A stretch of 64,000 bases of DNA, from positions 5,315,517 to 5,379,516 of the forward strand of contig OX235263.1 of assembly GCA_944472135.2 (NCBI GenBank). The letters run 5' to 3'. Source of the DNA: Trichobilharzia regenti. Taxonomy: Eukaryota; Platyhelminthes; Trematoda; Strigeidida; Schistosomatidae. Positions within the stretch are counted from its first letter, which is position 1. Each line of letters begins with the position of its first letter. Under the pieces are notes generated by a model. The model made no database searches. It saw nothing but the letters and a program-made list of their open reading frames with translations, and had not been told where the DNA came from. Below, one piece after another: positions 9,491 to 20,169 of this stretch. A program made the translations under genes and the position numbers.

Positions 9491-10210
9491 ATTATATTAT
9501 TATTTGCTATTGTTCCTTTGGGTTCCGATCAGCACACATGGGGCTTCCAGTTCACATCTCCATTTTGTTCTATTTTCTGCCATCCCCTTTTGCTGGTCTC
9601 ACGTTTGCCTATAGTTTCCCATCTTCTCCTCTCACGACTTCCTTGGTTTCACCTCAGAGCCATCGCCTAATATATCCCTTCCCATTAGGGAGCCATTCGA
9701 GCAATGGCCTGGTGCGCGATGTCACTCGACGGGCTTCTCGGCGTGTGCTCACTCCATCTCCATTTTTCCGGAATATTTGTTGAGCAATTGGTTCTCGGTT
9801 AATTTATTCGCAGGGTTTTATGTTGAAAATGCTCTCTGGTTAGGCATCTAATCTTCAATACGTAGCCAGAGTATGCAGTTGTCGACGAAAGTCTTCAGCT
9901 AGCAATTGCAAATGGTTTTTACGACGCGCGTGTCAAGTTTCTGATACATACAGAATAACTCATCGATTTAACAGTTGTTTTAAAAATTCGAGTATTGTTC
10001 TTTATGCAACTGAGTTAGTGCAGAAGATTTCCAAACTGATTCCAGAGTGCTGAAGATCTGCCTCGCCTTTTTCAATTGTGGTTTTAACGTGGTCATCCAT
10101 GCTGCCCGTCTGAATTTGAGAGGATGATCTCTGGATAAGTGAAGGAAGTCACACCTTTCAAATATCTTCCGTTGATGGTGATCGCTGCTGGTTGTTGTTG
10201 TCGATGCTGT

Positions 10211-10547
10211 TGTGGTGAGAGCAGGCTGCTAGCCAATTAATAGACATTAATTTACGTCAATGTCTAGGTCGCTAATATTGGCCGTGAGAAAATATGAACA
10301 AGACTGATTCAACAACCAATCACAGCAGACTTAACGTGGGAAAATACGATTCGTAGATATATGGCTTAACTTTGTGAGGAACCAGTCACAAACAGTACAG
10401 AATAACCTTGAGCAAGAAACAACCAATCAGAAGACTGTCTCTGTCTTCTTGTATAAGCTTCGATAATGTACATGAAATATATATAAATACGTGTTGATTT
10501 CCTTAATAAACTATCTGTTGCTTGCCCCCCTATCTTCTTTTGTTACA
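10211..10547 (-). mobile_element. Solo LTR, reverse orientation, 4-bp target duplication
   Basis: 337 bp from TGTGGTGAGAG to TTTTGTTACA, the reverse complement of the forward LTR at 10825. It has TG...CA termini and CTGT on both sides (10207-10210 and 10548-10551). The 4-bp duplication and end structure fit a Ty3/gypsy-type LTR, possibly Boudicca-like. The family name is a guess. Solo LTRs arise by recombination between two LTRs. Confidence 0.85.
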
Positions 10548-10824
10548 CTGTTGCTGTTGGTTGGATGGTTAGTTAGGTTCATCACCGCCGTCTTCTCTAT
10601 GTTTTATTTGGAATTCCTGTCTTCCCTGCTTCTTCAGCCAGTTTGTTGGTTTCCGCCTGTAAGTTTTCGAGTTTCTGTTAAATTAAAAAAAATAATCCTT
10701 GAAGTCTAGACCTCCTAGAGTTTTATTATGTATCCAACGGATTCCTGACATTTCGTGCCACACTCACGGTTTTCTGCCTAATTTAGCCCAGCACAATTGG
10801 GAGTATTATCGGTGATAATAGACA

Positions 10825-11119
10825 TGTAACAACAGAAGACAAGGGCCAGGCAACAGATCGTTTTATTACGGAAATCAACACGTAATAATGTAAATTTCAC
10901 ATACATTATTATAGCCTAGTCAAGTAGACAAGCGCAGTCTTCTGATTGGTTGTTTATCAGAAGTTAAGCAGACAAACGCAGGCTTCTGATTGGTTGTTTC
11001 GCGATTCCTCGAAAAATAGAGTTCTCTATTTGCGAATCATATTCTGCCACGTTAAGTTTGCTGTGATTGGTTTTTGAATCAGCCTTGTACATATTTTCCC
11101 ACGGCCTGCTCTCACCACA
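10825..11119 (+). mobile_element. Solo LTR, forward orientation, 4-bp target duplication
   Basis: 295 bp beginning TGTAACAACAGAAGACAAGG and ending CTGCTCTCACCACA, flanked by GACA at 10821-10824 and 11120-11123. It shares the GATTGGTTGTTTC and CACGTTAAGTTTGCTGTGAT blocks with the copies at 10211 and 12200. It contains a TTCTGATTGGTTGTTT block twice (near 10941 and 10985). Confidence 0.87.
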
Positions 11120-11470
11120 GACAGGCAACCCTGTCTAACTCCTGTATGCACTTCAAACGCCTCTCTGAGATATCCGTTGTGGATCGTCTCACACATGGTA
11201 TTTTCAAATAGCTGTCAAATGAGGTTCATAAAGATTTAGGGCATATCATAGTGTTGAAGTAGTCTCCGAATTACATCACGGTTAAAAGCTATCTTTTGAA
11301 GACCTTTACGAAATCAATGGAATTGAGGTTGAGATTTGACTGCCACTCTATGCTTTGTTTGTCAGCAATGAGTAAAATTGAAATTTTTCTCAGCAAATGA
11401 TTTGCCTTTGTTGAATCCAGCTTGTTCCAGTTGGCCGAGTTCTGTGTCCAGTAAATTATCAATCAATATA

Positions 11471-11625
11471 TAGTGCACATTTTTATCAAAATGTTTGCTT
11501 TCTTTATTATCACTAATGGTTTCAACCAGAACATAATATATTTTGTGGATAATTTTGGCTTCTTATCAATACTACGTTGAAATGTCACCACATCAGACTG
11601 CGTGGTAGTTTCTTGAAGTTCAGAT
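11471..11625. other. No feature recognised
   Basis: T-rich sequence between the RTE-A copy and the LTR remnant. Confidence 0.35.
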
Positions 11626-12508
11626 TGTCAGTCTGCAAATTGTATCTGCCTATGCTAAGTTTGCTGTGATTAGTTGTTGAATCAGTCTTTGTTCGTATTT
11701 TTCTCATGACCGATATTGGGGACATAAACACTGACGGAAATTACTGTCTACCAATTTTGGCTTGCAGCTCTCACCACACTCGTCTTCCTGTCAAAGACTT
11801 GTGACTGAAGTTGGTTCGGTCTTCTTGGTTCTAAGGGCTTTGTTCCTTTTTCTTGCTGTCTGGAATCTCGGCACTCACTGATGTTAACCTGTTTCTATTT
11901 GTTTACCACTGCGATTGTGCCTGCGTAACCCCATCTCAAAGTGACCATATGTGGTACACCCACTTTGGAAAGTGTTTGCCTTACCCTGTCGAACATTCGT
12001 CGGTATTTCACTCCACACTTTCATATGCTGCTTTCTCCCGACCTCCCAGCATCGTCCCAATTAGCAACCTCATCGCTGACAGATCTTGAACGCCACTCAA
12101 CTGCGAAGAAGCCTCGACGTCCTGTTCAAAGATCCATATGTCTCCAACAAAAATTGCAGGGTATAGACTTTCCATTTGTTGGTAGGCCACGACACCAAAT
12201 GTAACAACAGAAGACAAAGGCCAGGCAACAGATCGTTTATTTAGGAAATCAACACATATTTATAGATTTCCATGTACATTATTATAGATTATTGTAGGCA
12301 GACAAACACAGTCTTCTGATTGGTGGTTTCTCGCTGAACGTTAATCTTTCATCTCTTTTTGTGGCCGTTTATTGAAGATCAAATTATCTATCTGCAAATT
12401 GTATCCGCCTACGCAAACCAGGTCTATTGTGATTGGTTGTTGAGTCAGTCTTTGTTCTTATTTTTTTCTTACTGTCTACCAATTTGGCTAACAGCTAGCT
12501 CTCACCAA
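11626..12508 (+). mobile_element. Deleted LTR retrotransposon remnant
   Basis: 11640-11778 is the 3' half of the same LTR, ending CAGCTCTCACCACA. 12200-12508 is a near-complete LTR from TGTAACAACAGAAG to CTCTCACCAAA. Between them are about 420 bp of internal sequence (11779-12199) instead of several kilobases. Short open frames in it (11853-12204) resemble no domain I can name. Most of gag and pol is gone. Confidence 0.7.
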
Positions 12509-12514
12509 ATTAGT

Positions 12515-12890
12515 AATATGGAAGAGCAATATAGTTTCATTAGAAGTCATAAGTCACAAGGAGTGGATGCATCTGCGCTAGCCATTGAGAACGATTTTTA
12601 GCCATATCACCCATTGTTTCAAGCCATTGGTTTTTACAGTCAGGTAGTATACACCTTCCTACATGGCTAGCTGACTTAAACTAACTATCGTGGATTTCAT
12701 TGACTGATGAAGCCTTGTTTCGGTTTGACCTCCGTTAGCTCTTTTCCAGCTTGACGAGGAAGGCTATGCAGCTGGTAGGAAGCTGTGGATCTTGGGTTTC
12801 ATGTTTCTTAGTACTTGTCTGCAACAACACAAAACACTCGTTGAAAGACATGAATCACTGTCTATAATGACCAACCAATCTCTCTGTTGA
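12515..12890 (-). mobile_element. RTE-B 3' untranslated region fragment
   Basis: Begins TAATATGGAAGAGCAATATA and includes the CATTGAGAACGATTTTTAGC block, which in the RTE-B copies at 53.6, 39.1 and 63.1 kb follows or overlaps the end of the reverse-transcriptase frame. It ends in GACTGACTTG near 12895. No coding motif is kept. Confidence 0.65.
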
Positions 12891-12904
12891 CGACTGACTT
12901 GCGG

Positions 12905-13010
12905 CTAATTGTGAGGCTGAATAGCCAAGTGGCAACTTCTCTAACTGCAGCACTAGAAGTCGTCGTTTCGAATCTGTTCCTTGAAGATTTCAGATGAGTG
13001 CGATTGAACA
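12905..13010 (+). mobile_element. SINE-D-like head, diverged
   Basis: GGCTGAATAGCCAAGTGGCA, CTTCTCTAACTGCAG and a degenerate B box GTTTCGAATCTG resemble the SINE-D head at 37345, but with many changes. Confidence 0.45.
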
Positions 13011-13439
13011 CGATACCTAGGTCCAAGGCATCCATCTCATTGCCTTCAAATATCCTTTGTAAAGCTCTTGACTATTTCGATTGCATTTGACCAAATTTTG
13101 CTGTATCGGTTTCACGCTCACTATAGGTATGAGAAAAAAATATGAATATGGAGTGTTATTATTGTTGTTTAAAGTCGTTGTAAAATGATTGTGTTTTTTT
13201 TCGTTTGAGATAAAAGCAGATGTTTTTGATGTTGGACTGAATGACTGACTATTCATTCTGTGATCTATTGTTCAGATTTATTTCTCAATATATACATACT
13301 ACTTGAAAGCACTTCCGATTGATGTAAAAATGGTCTGTTTCTGAGATATACTATGCGTTTTATGTATATATATATACATTTGTTATTGACATAAAATCAA
13401 TAAGGGATGTATGCATTTATATATTTTGGTGTGGTTGTG
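13011..13439. other. No gene seen
   Basis: AT-rich; a TATATATATA run near 13364-13376. The short frame at 13017-13256 is low-complexity (Asn-rich) and not supported. Confidence 0.4.
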
Positions 13440-14500
13440 TCATCTAAGCTGGAGAGTTAATTTGCGAAGTTTTCATCGCCCCCAACTAGGCAACATCTTC
13501 AGCGCATACTTCAATTCGTTGAGGTGAGCTTTTAGATTTCTCCACGAGTTTAGTTTATTAGTCATTTCTCCTAGTGGGTGACCTTGGACGTGATTGGTTG
13601 TGTGTTTTGTGTGTTTTCACACCTTCTAGGCAGCTACTTGTATTGGAACTGATTGTTTCCTTAACTTGAAGTTTGACGCTTTGTGTGTGAGGTTTCTTCC
13701 TTATCGGCTGGTATATTTTGCCTATCTTGATGTGTCTATTGATTGATGATTCACCGGAATACCAGGCTTCTAAAAACTCTGTAGTATTCTTGGTATTTCC
13801 TCTGTCTAATATTCGAACATTGTCCCAGTCGAATTGATGTCCGTGGTTGTTTGTATGCAGCGATATGAGCGAGGGAGTGGATATCATGTCTTTTGACGGC
13901 TAGCTTATGTTCGTGGATAAGAAGACGAAGGGGACGTCCACTTTGGCCAATGTAGTGTTTCTCGCAGTTGTTACAATTGATTTTGTAGATGATGTTGGTT
14001 TTATCTTTTTTCATTGTTAAGTCTTTTGTTTGACATAGAACCAGCTGAGTGAAGTGATTTTGTTGGTTTGTGTGAGACGTCAATTCCTAAAGGTTTGAAG
14101 AGTCTCTCAGTGATTTCTGAGATGTTCTTTATATATGGTATGGTGATTTTCTTTGTGCTTTCCTTGGGGGCCTTTGGTTTGTATTCCAGTGAATCATTAT
14201 TCAATAGAAACATCCAGATTGACAAAATTTACCAACCAGTTAGAAGGAAACCTCACACACACAAAAAGTCAAACGTCAGGTCAAAGAAGTAATCAGTTCC
14301 AATACAAGCAGTCGAGAAGGTGTGAATACACACACACACCAATCACATTCAAGCCACCCCTGGGAGAGGTGACTAGCAAACTAAACTCGTAGAGAAATCT
14401 AAAAGCTCACTTCAACGAACTGAACTATGCGGTGAAGATGTTGAGGAGTAGGTAGCAATGAAAGCATCGCAAATTAACTATCCAGCTCAGAGATCAAAAC
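13440..14500 (-). mobile_element. PLE 3' module with inverted partial copy (PLE-5)
   Basis: 13450-13770 recurs in reverse complement at about 14170-14490 with moderate divergence. Between and within these lies a PLE endonuclease coding region on the minus strand. The second arm contains an inverted copy of the C-terminal coding segment (SLFNRNIQIDKIYQPVRR), so the element ends in a large hairpin-forming structure. This is a different PLE lineage from the copies at 0.7-3.2 and 31.6-33.5 kb. Confidence 0.7.
13558..14225 (-). pseudogene. PLE GIY-YIG endonuclease region
   Basis: Three overlapping minus-strand frames join as one PLE C-terminus. The first (14225-14001) has KKITIPYIKNISEITERL then FKPLGIDVSHKPTKSL. 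The second (14083-13751) has NIIYKINCNNCEKHYIGQSG with the two paired cysteines and the GIY-YIG-type YIGQSGR, then IHEHK. The third (13887-13558) has FDWDNVRILDRG and EFLEAWYS, the block after the nuclease core. Frameshifts lie near 14050 and 13850. The reverse-transcriptase core is not present here. Confidence 0.85.
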
Positions 14501-14861
14501 CACAAAAAATCATCCACCTGAGCTAGAAATCTTCTCTATTAAATCTAAATCTCACGTTCATTTATATGTATCTGTGTATGTTTGTGTGTGTGTGTGTGAA
14601 AATCGGTAATCATGACAAATACAAAAATAGCTCAAACGCATCTTACAGCTAAATAAACAGGGCAACTAAATCAACAATAACGATAAGCAGTCTAAGACTT
14701 AAGGAGAAATGTCCCTTCAAGAAACCTCAGTTGTCGGCTTTACTCCTTGGAAATTCAGTTTCCAGTGTACATTATATGAATAGAGATATAAAAACACATG
14801 AGTCGATTTTCAATTTTATTCGTTTTGTAGCGATTTTCTTCGACTGGTTGGCGGATTTCAT
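14501..14861. other. No gene seen; GT microsatellite
   Basis: A GT run lies near 14579-14600. The rest is AT-rich without recognisable motif. Confidence 0.5.
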
Positions 14862-15180
14862 CATGATGAGTTGACAACAGTTAGAGAACCATTGGAAAAT
14901 TTGGGAGTGCTGGATAGCTGTTTTGTCAGCCTACTTCGGCACTCTACTCACTCACTTCCAGGGGTTCGAATACAGGACCTTCCAGTTGCCAGGCAAACTA
15001 GCTCGTAGATTATTCAGCCTTATCGGATCCGACTCACGATTCATTTTGGGGAAACCATCAACCAATGTCATCGGCAAGAATTTGTCCACACTCCAGATAA
15101 GATGGACCTCACTGCTTGCTGGTGACGACTTCTCACTAGAACTGCAGGCAACTTGGTTCTGTAGCTAGTTACTAGCATGC
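14862..15180 (-). mobile_element. SINE-B, diverged copy
   Basis: Reverse-complement SINE-B: TTTCATCATGATGAGTTGAC at the 3' end, the GGGTTCGAATACAGGACCTT segment with the B box, and a CTCACTAGAACTGCAGGCAA-type 5' end. The 81-codon plus-strand frame at 14923 is antisense. Confidence 0.68.
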
Positions 15181-15224
15181 ATCAGATTGGTTTAAGGTCG
15201 TGCTAAAATTACGAATTGGTAGAA

Positions 15225-15330
15225 GTTAGAATGCATAGTCTAGTCATTGAATCGGATCCGAGTGGCTGAACGGTCTACAACCTAGCTCGCCTTGTAACTG
15301 GAAGGTTCTTGGTTCGAAAGTACACGATCT
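15225..15330 (+). mobile_element. SINE-B head fragment
   Basis: GAGTGGCTGAACGGTCTACA and CTCGCCTTGTAACTGGAAGG with GGTTCGAAAG as B box. The 3' half is missing. It points away from the copy at 14862. Confidence 0.6.
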
Positions 15331-15611
15331 ATAAGTTTTGTGAGTGATAATCTGTTAACATTATTATTAAGGGAATAATATTCGTCAAAGTGTACATAAT
15401 AACATAAACTGGGGTCATTGTAGTCGATTTAATACAATGATAGACATCTAGATATGATAATATTGGAACACAAGTAAACCTCGTAAAAAACAAAAATAAA
15501 TGAATTTAGCTTGTGTTAACCATACAAGACTGAATGAGAAAAAATTTTAGCGCCTGATTTCAACTCATATCATAGTTTGAACACTACTTGTCAAGAGCAA
15601 TACTCAACTAT
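15331..15611. other. No feature recognised
   Basis: AT-rich sequence that is neither coding nor a repeat I can place. Confidence 0.4.
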
Positions 15612-15688
15612 GATATTCGATTAGCAAATATCCTGAAAAAGCTAACAATATGTCAGACAAATTAATTAAAATGTTTTAAGTAGAAGAG

Positions 15689-16547
15689 GGAAAGCAGCAA
15701 AAACAGGACTCCAAGTGAACATAGACAAAGCGAAAGTTATGAAAATAACCAACCAACAACAACAATAACAGCAGCGACAACCAGCGTCAATCACCATCAA
15801 CGGGAGGGATTTGAAAGAGGTTACTTCATTCACTTATCTAGCATTGAGCATTGTCTCAACTACAAGCCACAGGAACGGACGAGGATGTCAAATTGAGCGA
15901 GGATCGGGAAGGCGAGAAACACACATTCATCAACCCACTGAAACTAATCTAATCTGGAAATCTTCGTCACTCAGCCAGCATCAAAAAGAAAATCCAATCG
16001 GATTTTCAATACAAACACGTCAAGTCAGTCAGTTCTTATATACGGAGCGGATAAGAAACTTGGTGAGCGGGTCACAAAGAATATTTCCAACAGCCTGTTG
16101 CAGACGTAACTTTATCAATCAACAACTGTCTTCGCTGGCTCTATACTGAAGATCAGATGGTCGGGCGCCGTGCCGGAAAGAATCACCAACAAGAAACTAT
16201 GGGAACAAACAAACAAAACAAGAACCAGTCACCAACCAACAAATATGCAGGAGAAAGTGGATGGAGATGGATTGGACACTGGTTGAGGCGGTCGCTGGGT
16301 GACATCGCGCGCGCGTCAGGCCATTGCTCGAGTGGAACCAGGCCGAAAGGGAAGCGGTGAGTGGGACGTCAGTGCAAGGGTGACATGGAAGAGATCGTGT
16401 GAAGAGGAGTTGAAAGAGTATGGACTAACATGGATGCAGGTGAAAAGTACAGGAGAAGGAAGACAGAAGTGGCAAGTGGAGACGTGCAGTTGAAGCCGTC
16501 TATTCCACTAGGAACCCAAGGGAACAATAAATAATAATAATGATTTT
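15689..16547 (+). mobile_element. RTE-A, 5'-truncated, with unusually long flanking duplication
   Basis: Starts in the reverse transcriptase just after the catalytic site (CRKNRTPSEHRQ in shifted frame) and runs to the AGGAACCCAAGGGAACAATA and ATAATAATA tail. About 75 bp on the left (15612-15688) recur on the right (16548-16622) with scattered differences, sharing ATATCCT, AAAAAGCT and AATGTTTTAA blocks in the same order. Coding is broken into frames at 15811, 16157 and 16299 by frameshifts. The last carries the GEGRQKWQVETCS end. Confidence 0.8.
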
Positions 16548-16622
16548 CGATTGGGACATATCCTAAAAAAGCTTACAGTATATCAGAAAAAGTAATTATA
16601 ATGTTTTAAATAGAAGAGCGAA

Positions 16623-17315
16623 TGGAAGGTAAGTTAAAATGCTAAGAGATAAGAGTATCCTACTAAGGTAGATTCAAGGTGACTATTGTCTCTTTGTGTA
16701 TTCATAGATTTGGCTTCTTCAATCTGATTGGACAAGCTTCAGTAAATACAAGAGCCTGTTGTATTAGTTTGCTTACTTACTAACAGCAATAAGCATTTTC
16801 CTAACAACACTGTATTTATGATAGCAGTTCTACAAATGTTGTGTGACTGAAGCTCCTTGGCAGACCGTCATGGGGCAGTGTTCAATAACTCAAGCCAAGA
16901 AACATTCTTTTGTATGTCCAATGAATTTGCTTCTACAAACACATGTGAATTGATAGACACATTTTATCATGAGCTGACATCGGTTAGAGGACCGTTGGTA
17001 AACCAGGGAGTACTGGATCTCTAATCAATATCAGCTCATGATGAAATCCGCCAACCAATCAAAAAAAACATATTTCAGTTTGATGAGGATCTATGTCTTA
17101 CCTGTTGCTTGCTCTATCCCCTTCGTTCTGTGTATGGCAAAAACAGACCAGATGTATTATCGGTTCGTTTGATTGCTTTCTCCAAGGGACTCTTCATCAT
17201 TTGAGTAGTATTAACTTTATGTAAACCTTCTGTCTGGAAAAAGTCTCTGACATAACTTCTCATTTATCATGTTCTGAGTTCTACTTATTTATAACTCCAT
17301 TATAGATAAGATTTT
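16623..17315. other. Mostly unassigned, with SINE-B fragments
   Basis: 16965-17070 holds two SINE-B 3' pieces (ATCATGAGCTGACATCGGTT and ATCAGCTCATGATGAAATCC) that face each other. The remainder shows no motif or long frame. Confidence 0.45.
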
Positions 17316-17412
17316 ATTTTGATAAAATCACACAGTGGTGTTATACAGTAATATTAACTGATGCGACCACGTTTCGAGCGCAAAGTATTGCTTATAATCA
17401 TATCAAGTCATT

Positions 17413-17450
<38 letters not shown>

Positions 17451-17566
17451 GCATGATAGTTGTGTGAGTGAGTGACTTGATATGATTATGAGTGGCAATA
17501 GTTTTGTGCTTAAAACGTGGTCACATCACTAAATATTACTGTATGATGCTGTGAGACTTTATCAAA
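17316..17566. mobile_element. Foldback element with TA microsatellite loop
   Basis: About 90 bp at 17316-17408 recur in reverse complement at 17472-17566, both ending TTTGATAAA outward, with shared blocks ACAGTAATATT, CCACGTTT and ATAATCATATCAAGTCA. The loop holds an uninterrupted TA run (17418-17447). It has no coding capacity. It may be a MITE of an unidentified DNA transposon or a hairpin-prone repeat. No target duplication was seen. Confidence 0.7.
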
Positions 17567-17804
17567 AGAATGGATCCTGAACAAAGAGCACTCTTTTCGA
17601 TAACCCCTTCATCATCAGGCTCTATAGTTATATATACATTATAGTGAATGAATGAATGAATTAGTGTTTTGAATAACAACATTAATGTTGCTGTTTAAAT
17701 AACATCGAATCAATAATAATATTGATAGATTACAGCTCAACGACAGCATCAACATAAAATAAGCTGAATGTCAGGAAATTAGGAAAGATAATAGTACAAA
17801 TTCA
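17567..17804. other. No gene seen; GAAT microsatellite
   Basis: Contains a short GAAT run near 17645-17660 and AT-rich sequence. Confidence 0.45.
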
Positions 17805-18511
17805 TGAATTTATAGTCTCTACTGAATGCCAAGGCTGGGCAGTAGTAGTGGGTGGCTGGACTTGCTTCTTTTGAAAACAGGCCACTGGTTGCTTTAGGCG
17901 AATCGCAATAGCCTCTGCTGTTTGGAGCATTCGGTGCTTCGATGATTTTGACAATTTATTAGGGACTCGGTGGATTATAGAGAAGGATTTTTCCACACTG
18001 GCTGGCTTTGTGGCCTGCCGGTTTGCGCCAGATGGTCCAATATCGAACTGTTAATGGTTTTCACCACATCTTTACATAGCCATAGTGGGAGATATTCTCT
18101 AGGGAGCACCAAAAATGAAGTTCCTAGAGTAACGGCCAATATAACTCGCTCCACCAAAAGCACAGTTGAATTGAATTGGTTGATACAACTAGAAGTGACT
18201 AGTCTAGGTACTTCATCTTTCAGTCGAGGTAGCACCAACGGTCGTGTAGAGAATAATACGTGTAGTTCGCCAGCACTAAGAGTTCTTTGAACTGATTTTC
18301 TTAATTTCCTCGTAATTATTTCACTTGGCATATCGCCCTTGAATTGTAGTCTTATATAAAGTGGCTTCTTGTCTACAGATAATGAGTAGTCCTTTTCCGC
18401 CGTTTTCTTTGTCATGTGTTTCTTGGTATATGTTTCGGGATAGCCATTTTTGATCAAAATATCATATACAATGCTTAATTCATCTTCAATTACTTCAAAT
18501 TTTATCCACAA
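17805..18511 (-). pseudogene. PLE C-terminal region with decayed GIY-YIG (PLE-3)
   Basis: On the minus strand 18511-17975 reads IVYDILIKNGYPETYTKKHM, then YIRLQFKGDMPSEIITRKL and RLKDEVPRLVTSSC, all standard PLE blocks between the reverse transcriptase and endonuclease. The GIY-YIG core that follows is scrambled (ILAVTLGTS, REYLPLWL). A shifted frame (17996-17805) gives the usual end with QTAEAIAIRLKQPVACFQKK. The frameshift lies near 17985. The right-arm partner is cut by the window end: 63964-64000 begins WIKFEVIEDEL. Confidence 0.82.
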
Positions 18512-18523
18512 TGGAATTATACT

Positions 18524-18730
18524 CTACCACGGTACCCAAGTTTTATACTTACACTTATTTATAAGCCTCTTCGTATACTTGTCTCGCACTCTCTCACTAT
18601 TCTGTCTCTTTTGAGAATTTCTCTTGTCAGTATAGTCTGCTACTTGGAGATTTCTTTTACATTCTATCGAATAATGCTCTAAACAAACTCCTTTTGTGTG
18701 GTGGACTGCGACGAAGCTACTGAAATGCAT
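18524..18730 (-). other. Short open frame next to the PLE, mirrored in right arm
   Basis: 68 codons beginning MHFSSFVAVHHTKGVCLEHY and rich in Lys, Arg and Asn. The right-arm copy at 63743-63949 is nearly identical. It abuts the PLE block IVYDILIKNGYP and may be decayed PLE sequence or its target. I do not recognise it. Confidence 0.35.
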
Positions 18731-18884
18731 GAATTGTCCTATCCAAGTCGGCTTTCTTTAAACTGCTGTCTCTGCGCGATTAGCCCATTTAAGTAGATTT
18801 ACATTTATGAATGCACTAAATATGGCTTTTACTCACAATTGTTTGTTTTATTCCTGTACATTCCCAGTGAATTATGGGACTTCA

Positions 18885-19085
18885 AGCTAGAGATTTGAGG
18901 TTTCGGTACCTGTGATGTTTATTTTTACGGGATGCGGTTGCTAGCCTCTTGCTCAACCTACTCTCTTTACCAATCTTATTACTAGCTTAGCGAGGTAAAG
19001 GATTACGTCGGTGGCCGGAGATTGAACCCGGAAGCACATGCGTGGTCGGCGAGCATTTTACCACTGTGCAACCGACGCACATTAA
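18885..19085 (-). mobile_element. SINE-C head plus RTE-B-associated tail
   Basis: 18996-19082 is a SINE-C-like tRNA head read on minus (GCGTCGGTTGCACAGTGGTA, B box GGGTTCAATC). 18885-18995 is a different tail (CTAGAGATTTGAGGTTTCGG) also fused to the RTE-B C-terminus at 21433-21560. The chimeric arrangement recurs at 63390-63600. Confidence 0.6.
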
Positions 19086-19619
19086 GTGTCAAAATCCTTT
19101 CTTTCTTTCTTCTTTAGTTGATTTGCACTGATCCCAAAAGAATTAAAAAACCCAGTGATAGTAAGCTACCTAGCTAAAATTCACCTCGAGTGCACTGCAG
19201 AAAGTGCTTATAGACACTTTCGGTGCAATATAGGAATAACTAGGTCATAAACCACAAATTTTTAAAACTATGGTGAATGCACTTTATATCTGAAACAAAG
19301 TTAAACTATGTAGTCTCAAGGGATGCGAACGCATGAGTGGCCTTTGACCAACCGACCACACAAATTAGTGATTCTTGCCCCAAAAATGACCTACAGTTAA
19401 AAAATGCATGAAAATACATCAAAGATGTCATCTTCCTGTGGCATGGCTTAAAATACGTCCCAGTTATAATGAGGAGTTTCAGTTTTTAAGTTAAACCAAG
19501 TTTCTGCTCAGTCGGTGAATTCTTTTTGGGGGACCTGGGATATGGGGTCAAAAACGTGAGCAGTTTACCATTCAATCTTGTGCAAAGTGGGAAAAGGTGG
19601 ACTGTTTTCGTTTTTATTT
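19086..19619. other. Arm sequence without gene; empty site of an RTE-B insertion
   Basis: Single-copy-like within each arm. At 19160-19185, TAGTAAGCTACCTAGCT is the uninterrupted version of the right-arm site that holds RTE-B at 62149-63308. No coding seen. Confidence 0.55.
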
Positions 19620-19816
19620 TTTTTATTTTATTTTTGATTACAACTTGATTTCACACTGTCTTTTTGGTACAAGTATGGCATTTTCAGCATGTGATATCAG
19701 TAGCCCGAATTTGACAGGCCGACCATAGATATCAGGTGTCAGTCGGCAGAGGATCGAATTCCGGTCCATGTGCATGGTCGGCGAGAGTCCTTAACCACTG
19801 TGCCACCGACGCACAC
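19620..19816 (-). mobile_element. SINE-C
   Basis: Minus strand: head GTGCGTCGGTGGCACAGTGG, B box region GGAATTCGATCC, tail GCTGAAAATGCCATACTTGT and an A-rich end. Partner 61498-61685 in the right arm. Confidence 0.82.
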
Positions 19817-20169
19817 CAGGTGAAGTGGGAATAAGTGATCTATTTCAGAAAATGACATGGGTAAGGTGTTCGTTGAAAAAGTGGGTAAACTGGAAAAATT
19901 AGGACAATAAAATATTTTGGGACGTGGGCAGACAAGGGTGAATTATGTAGCATTTATGCCATCTTTTACCTACCTATTTGCCGATCAAAACTACCCATTT
20001 AGCCCACATTGCCCAGATGCATTCTCTGACTGGGTGTACAATTATTCATAGAGGTGACCTGAGGTGAAGTTTCTTCGTGATCACTCACAGTTGTTATTTT
20101 TTATTTTAAATTAACTACGGGAAAGACATGCTTTCAGTTCGATTTAAGTGTTGAATAGCAGGGATTCGA
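19817..20169. other. Arm sequence without recognised gene
   Basis: A minus-strand frame of 61 codons survives only in the right arm (61265-61450) and is broken here, so it is unlikely to be a gene. AT-rich. Confidence 0.4.

Larger units (their letters stand above)
9491..11470 (-). mobile_element. RTE-A retrotransposon with two nested solo LTRs
   Basis: The minus-strand 3' tail and end (GGAACCCAAAGGAACAATAG) lie at 9491-9520, and decayed reverse-transcriptase coding runs up to about 11470. The element is split by solo LTRs at 10211-10547 and 10825-11119. Removing each LTR with one copy of its target duplication restores a sequence collinear with the RTE-A at 3360-4889 (for example GGTGATAATA then CCCTGTCT). 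Frames are badly broken. Confidence 0.8.

Noticed and set aside
17418..17447. TA run as a separate finding
   Set aside because: A common microsatellite; relevant only as the loop of the foldback element.
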